Shown here: one piece after another, positions 59,201-64,000 of the stretch
Numbering within the stretch: the first letter of the stretch is position 1
Layout of the letters: every line of letters starts with the position of its first letter
From: Tamarix chinensis
Taxonomy: Eukaryota > Streptophyta > Magnoliopsida > Caryophyllales > Tamaricaceae
Assembly (NCBI GenBank): GCA_030549775.1
Contig: CM060180.1
Coordinates: 27,299,590-27,363,589, forward strand
Length of the DNA: 64,000 nucleotides
Direction: 5' to 3'
Program-made: the position numbers and the translations under genes
Notes under the pieces: model-generated
Seen by the model: the letters and a program-made list of their open reading frames with translations, nothing else
Databases searched by the model: none
Told to the model about the DNA's origin: nothing

Positions 59201-59550
59201 TATTCTATGTCACTGACCCTACTGATAATGGATGGTCTGTAGTACTATCTACGAAAAGAAGAAATGCCAATGAATGTGATGATGAAAATGATGCCAATTG
59301 GGATAACGAGTGTGTCTCAGCTGTGCAAGCAACTCAATTATTGAACGATGATAACAATACAATTAATGAGGAGGAAATATATGTCAGGGATGATCATCGT
59401 GAAGTAATATATATATCAGATCCTAAATCTAATCCAAAAAAAAGGGGGAAAAAAGAAGGAAAAGAAGGTAATGAGGGTAATAATATTGTAACATATAATA
59501 TCTATGTTGGTTTTTTTCAACTCAATTATGCTCAATACATAACATTCTAA
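56248..59550 (+). pseudogene. CACTA-1 TNP2-type transposase, one frame with four in-frame stops
   Basis: From ATG 56248 the frame reads MDRKWLSANRLSREYNEGVE (transposase-associated domain, to about residue 75). The TNP2 core follows (about 56700-57900): EKIHACPNDCILYRND, PPWLYMKHKYMMLSLLISGP, DIDVYLAPLIDDLKFLW and HTLDVMHIEKNICDSL. DUF4218 comes next (about 58260-58560, LEMYFPPSFFDIMVHLTVHL), then DUF4216 (about 58870-59240, NSGVTLVAEAMHVAS, FKIPVFGCRWVD). Stops interrupt the frame at 56665 (TGA), 58132, 58576 and 58840 (all TAG), but there is no frameshift in 3.3 kb. TNP2 proteins cut and join CACTA ends. This copy should be unable to make full protein unless spliced around or read through. 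Confidence 0.85.
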
Positions 59551-59581
59551 CACAATTTATTTATTGATTTCTTTTAGAGAT

Positions 59582-62500
59582 ATGGCTAATAAGAATATTG
59601 ATAGGGACAACAGTGATGAAGAAGGGAAAAGAGGGCCGACAATTATGAGAATCATCACAGATATGAGGAATAAAGGAGAACTAGTCGACTTGGGATGGAA
59701 TACTTACAATCTTCCCATTGGCCCTTATGCAGACATGTTTTTGACTTACATTTCACTTGTGACACGTAACCGTGTTCCTATCTCCTATAATAATTGGAAG
59801 CAGGTTCCAACGGGTCATAAGGAGCATATTTGGCAGGAAATCACGGTAAATATACAATTTTATGTAATCATTTATGTATGTAAAATTTTATTAATTTTAA
59901 TACATTAATATCGGTATACATTTGTATGTCTTACAATGCAGATAGTATTTAATGTGCCAGAGAGTAGGAAGAAATGACTTCTTAGACATTGTGGGGAGCG
60001 TCTAAGAACATTTAGGTCATTTTTAGCTCGTAGGAAAATGTACAGAAAGAGTGATGGTTCTCTACGGCAGAATCCACCCAAACGATACGGTTTCATCGAT
60101 CAAGAAAGTTGGAACCAATTTATTGCATCGTCTTACGGGTGATTTTAAGGTATTTGTTAGATAATAATTAAATTTTTATTATCGATCCTAGTATTGTGCA
60201 TAATATTGAAATAACTATGTCACTATGTTTTGGCTGGTGACATAGGAAAAAAGTGCCAAAAATAAAGAGATTGCGAAGCAGAATAAATACCGGCATAATA
60301 TGGCTCGCAAAGGTTATGCAGGCCTTGAAGAGGAGTTGGTATGTATTTTGTGATTTATCTATTTACAGCGTACTGACGAATTTTATAATATTGGTACATT
60401 ATAAGAATATTTTTTGATTTATAGCTCATAGCCCAAGACTTAGACCCATGTACCTCGTCCATTAATATTGGTACATTATGGAAGAAGGCTAGAGCAACAA
60501 AAGATGGATATATTAATAAAGATGTAGATGTTGCAGCGAAAAAAATTGTAAGTTTCTAGATATTTGGAACCCTACTTACTTTTCTTTTAGAAAACTATTA
60601 TATTTTGCTTATTCATGCAAGCTAATTTTACATATATTATATACATTACAAAACAAATTTCAAGCGTCAGATGGTGAGGAGGGGGTGGACCAATATAACA
60701 TTGTATCACAGGCTATAGGAATTGTAGAACACCCTGGAAGACACAGGGGTCTTGGATTAGGTGTTACGAAAACGAGCGTACGTGGTCGATCTCGTGGTTC
60801 TCGTAACACTGATGAGCAAGTCGCCATCCTTACACACAAATTGAACGTGGCATTTGAACTGATGGCAACAATGGAGCAAGAGTTGTCATTTATTAAATCT
60901 CAAGGGTATAAGCCATCCGATTTAGTTGACCATGATCAGCTTCACATACCTAATGTAAATAGTGTCAGAGACAGTTGTGAAGCTGATACACGTCTTTCTT
61001 CTCTTTCCGAGGTAAGCATTACATAACTTTGAATTGTTATTAAATGTATTCGGTGTCATAAATAGTTAATAATGTGTAATATTTTTGTTTAGGGTTTGCA
61101 TAAATGTGACTTGTTAGCAAATGATCTTTCAACTCTTTTGGCGAAAGGAAGGGTCCGCATCAGTCACAGGACCCAAACGCAAACTGTCTACGGGTATAAC
61201 TTAGCCCTACTTACAAGGCCGGTGAGTATTGACACTCCAATCATTGGTAGTGCGCCCTTGCCTTGTTATAAAGAGGGCGATGAGGCAGCCACAGTGGTAG
61301 AAGCTCATGGAAGCTTCGTGTCTTGGCCTGTGGATCAGATACGTCTCACTACTGAAGAGGTATATATTGACATTCAATATCTTCATTAGACCTAGTTTAG
61401 TAGTTACATTGTTTATACCTTTTTCATATATATATGCTCAATACATATTTTGTTTATTATTATTATTTAAGGAATCAAAGAAGAAGACTGCTCCTGCTAG
61501 TAAAACTAAGAGAGGTACTAGTAGAACGAGCAACACAAAAGACGGCGCTGCCAAAAAAAAGAGAGCTAAATCTAAAAAATTAGTTGCCTCACAAAAGATT
61601 CGTTCTTCGGAAATACGCCAACCTCCACCAGCATTAGCTTTATTGTATTTCTATGCCCAAAACTACCTCGGGAATAATTATATTTCCATTGATTGTCGTC
61701 CTGAGTATGTTGGAAGGGACGATGCTACTTACATGGTATCGACAGTTGACATAAGCGACATTTATAATCAGGAATGGATGTCAACCACAAGTGTCGCCGT
61801 TTTGTCACATAAGCATTATTTCATATTTCAGATTTTAGTACTCTTGGAGACATAGAATTTTTACGACCTCTTAAGCTTATATGAGTTATTAGTTATTAAC
61901 AAATATCCATTATTATTGTCGTCCATATATAGGTTGGTAGCTAGTCGCGCTGCGTTGGAGGGAATGCTTTCCTCTATTGTTTTTGTGTGCCCATACTACA
62001 TAGCTGACAGTAGTACAATAACAGAGGGTAGGCACATAAACTATTTAGCGGATCGCATTTTGATTGAGGGACACAACAAGCTCTATCTCATTCCTCACCT
62101 CGCAACTGAACATTGGGTTTTGTACGCCGTCCAACCTGATCTTAATAAAGTTTATGTGTTTGATTCCCTTAGAACCTATGACGTGCCTTTTGAGGTCGCT
62201 CGTCGTGGTGGGAAGGAATTTATAGACATGTTAGTATATTTTTCACTTCTTACTTCATTAGCTTATTTATACATATATATATATATATATTCTATTTTCA
62301 TTATTTGAGGTATATATACTTACAATATTATGTATCCAACACTATTTATTAGGGCGCTACGGACGACATATCAAAGGAGAGGTGGGAATGGTGTCCCAGA
62401 CCCAAAGAATCTTCAATATGAGCCTATCATGGTAAGTAGGAAGACAACTATTTTGTATTTTGTTTTAATTCAAATGAATATATAATAGTTAGAGAGCTAA

Positions 62501-62820
62501 TTGAATTCATTTGACAGTGTCCACAACAGCAAAATGGCAATGATTGTGGATACTATGTATGTAGAACAATGGATCTTATAGTCCAGAATAGATCGGTCAA
62601 CATATATCCAAGCCATGTATGTTTGCTTTTCCATATTTTTCTATTAATGAATCATGAAATATATATTTTTGACCTAATGTCTAACTGTATATTAATTGAA
62701 ACATGTGTGTTGTAGTTTTTCACCGATGACTATGCACGAGGCCAGCAATATAATATTGATGAAATTGATGAAGTTAGAGACCAATGGGCCAAGCACGTGC
62801 ACTCATTCATTCGGTATTAG
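59582..62820 (+). pseudogene. CACTA-1 Transposase_24-like plus Ulp1 (C48) protease-like gene, multi-exon
   Basis: Approximate exons: 59582-59845, 59942-60149, 60246-60338, 60425-60547, 60665-61011, 61093-61359, 61472-about 61855, 61933-62229, 62353-62431, 62518-62616 and 62716-62820, nearly all with GT-AG ends. The first five hold Transposase_24-like motifs: YGFIDQESWNQFIAS, NMARKGYAGLEEEL, TLWKKARATKDGYIN. Then come a linker with a basic stretch (ESKKKTAPASKTKRG) and a C48 protease-like end: TEHWVLYAVQPDLNKVYVFD with catalytic His and Asp, and QQQNGNDCGYYVCRTMD with Gln and Cys. Phases of the last four exons join cleanly to FIRY-stop. Breaks: TGA at 59975 where a Trp is expected, and a likely 1-nt shift near 60131. 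Ulp1-type proteases process SUMO-like proteins; the role in CACTA elements is unknown. Confidence 0.75.
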
Positions 62821-63129
62821 GTAGCAATCTATATATTCTACATGCATTTTCAGGTTTGTATTTTGTCTACATCTTTCGGTCTTCTGGCCTAGATTTGTGA
62901 ACTCTTTACTTTGGGGTGTAGAGCTACCAAGTTGTGGTATGCCCACTAATTTTTATTCCTAAGTATAGTTGGTGTATTGAGACATGCATACTAATTATAT
63001 ATTGATTGAAATTATGGTGTGATACCCTGCTGGTATGAATTGATGTTGTTTTACATTGCATATTTGGTAATTGTTTGAACATACAACTGTGTATGTGGGC
63101 AGGAACAAAACAAAAAAATGCTAAAAAAA

Positions 63130-63622
63130 ACATACACTTTTAATAATGGTTCTATGGGAAACCGTTATTAAAACCATGTTTTAATAACGGTTCGTAAACA
63201 AAACCATTATTAAAAGTTATGTTTTAATAACGGTTCTATGGGAAACCGTTATTAAAACCTGAAATTTTAATAACGGTTTCCCATAGAACCGTTATTAAAG
63301 AATCCGTTTTTAATAACGGTTTTGTTTACGAACCTTTATTAAAACATGGTTTTCAACAACGGTTTTTTCTGATGAACCGTTATGAAAACCTTATTTTTAA
63401 CAACGGTTTCCCATAGAACCGTTATTAAAAGCTCATTTTTAACAACGATTTTTAAGTAAAAACCGTTATTAAATATGAAGTTTACGCACATATTCGCGGG
63501 TTTTTGTGTATTTTTAATGACGGTTATGAACCGTTATTAAATATATAATAACGGGCGATTCAATAACGGTTGAAAACCGTTATTAAAACTTGAAAATAAC
63601 CGTTATTAAAAGCTATTTCCAT
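63130..63622. repeat. right subterminal palindrome array of CACTA-1
   Basis: About ten palindromic units (TTTTAATAACGGTT, 5-12 variable bases, AACCGTTATTAAAA) run up to the right terminus, roughly twice as many as on the left. Inner spacers such as CTATGGGA and CGTAAACAAA recur in both orientations, so units were duplicated and inverted. Confidence 0.88.
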
Positions 63623-63629
63623 GGTAGTG

Positions 63630-64000
63630 AATCCTCCATTTATCATCATACGTATTAAATATCCTTATTTCTCACTTTTCATGCTTTATTATGCCCATAC
63701 AACACTTTCACAAGTTATACTCATCCACAAAAATAAAACCTAGCATAATAACATCATATTAGCACATCTTACATTATTCATACTCTCTTTCTATCATAGA
63801 ATTCATATTATCATACCATGTCATTAACAACATGCATTTAACCATATAATAATAATATCATGATACTAAACATATCCATGTAACTATTTAACACAAAACC
63901 CTAAAACATCAATAAGTATCCTTACAAAAATGGTTGTGGTCTCTAAGCACACTTATCTTATCCCGTCTCTTCTAAGACCTTCAGAGTATTATCTAAGAAA
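63630..64000 (-). mobile_element. LTR-D, right part, running off the window
   Basis: After CACTA-1 and the second AAT, the sequence resumes like LTR-C around 47890-48130: ATCATTAACAACATGCATTT, ACCATATAATAATAATATCA, CCTTACAAAAATGG with ACCTAG-type motifs. It continues past position 64000. Confidence 0.6.

Larger units (their letters stand above)
53688..63629 (+). mobile_element. CACTA-1: near-complete CACTA (CMC/EnSpm) DNA transposon, 9.9 kb
   Basis: The left end is CACTACTACGGAAACAG; the right end, read on the other strand, is CACTACCATGGAAATAG. Over 30 bp they match at about 24 positions. The 3-bp target duplication AAT is present on both sides (53685-53687 and 63630-63632), as expected for CACTA elements. 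Both ends hold arrays of palindromic subterminal repeats with a TAATAACGGTT core. The interior carries, all on plus: an unknown ORF (55441-55914), a TNP2-type transposase frame (56248-59550) and a Transposase_24/Ulp1-like gene (59582-62820). The element is younger than CACTA-2 and interrupts LTR-D. Confidence 0.93.

Overview
The window looks like AT-rich nuclear DNA of a flowering plant, most likely a eudicot. The evidence is plant-type split genes (a pectin methylesterase with an N-terminal inhibitor-like domain, and an organellar bL34 ribosomal protein), L1-type LINE remnants, Stowaway-like MITEs, plant CACTA (CMC/EnSpm) transposons, and long LTR-like repeats that begin TGTAA and end TTACA. 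A lamiid or other asterid is possible, but nothing here proves it. No CRISPR array, rRNA or canonical tRNA gene was seen.

Layout. 0-16 kb is gene-bearing. It holds a snRNA-type promoter-like module with a possible small transcript (minus strand, 1-354), a LINE fragment (minus, about 500-1283), the two C-terminal exons of bL34 (plus, 2376-2879), a second LINE fragment (plus, about 4780-5700) and a complete three-exon pectin methylesterase gene (minus, 11276 down to 6396). Small MITEs and two unidentified open stretches follow. 16.8-33 kb is nested transposon: a decayed CACTA element (CACTA-2) is split by a 5.1 kb LTR-like element (LTR-A) and followed by a truncated relative (LTR-B). 34-41 kb has two poorly resolved minus-strand transcribed-looking loci with AAACCCTAA (telo-box) motifs near their likely starts. 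It also has a second copy of the snRNA-type promoter/hairpin module, a third promoter-like module, a long (TA)n(TG)n tract and a possible SINE. 44-64 kb is again nested: LTR-C (perfect TCATG target duplication) sits inside an older relative, LTR-F. LTR-D sits inside LTR-E, and a nearly full-length 9.9 kb CACTA element (CACTA-1, 53688-63629, AAT target duplication) sits inside LTR-D.

How the parts work together. In CACTA-1 a TNP2-type transposase reading frame (transposase-associated domain, TNP2 core, DUF4218, DUF4216) is followed by a multi-exon gene with Transposase_24-like and Ulp1/C48 protease-like parts. Both ends carry arrays of palindromic subterminal repeats. The transposase keeps one frame over 3.3 kb but has four in-frame stops, so this copy should need a transposase supplied by another copy. 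CACTA-1 also carries a 157-codon ORF with no counterpart in CACTA-2 that I do not recognise.

The most unusual signals are: the paired USE+TATA modules, each followed by a hairpin and an oligo-T run (1-354 and 37155-37450); the extra ORF in CACTA-1; stop codons in CACTA-1 that could all have arisen by C-to-T or G-to-A change; and a short dyad repeat around CCAC...TATAATAGTGG shared by five LTR copies.
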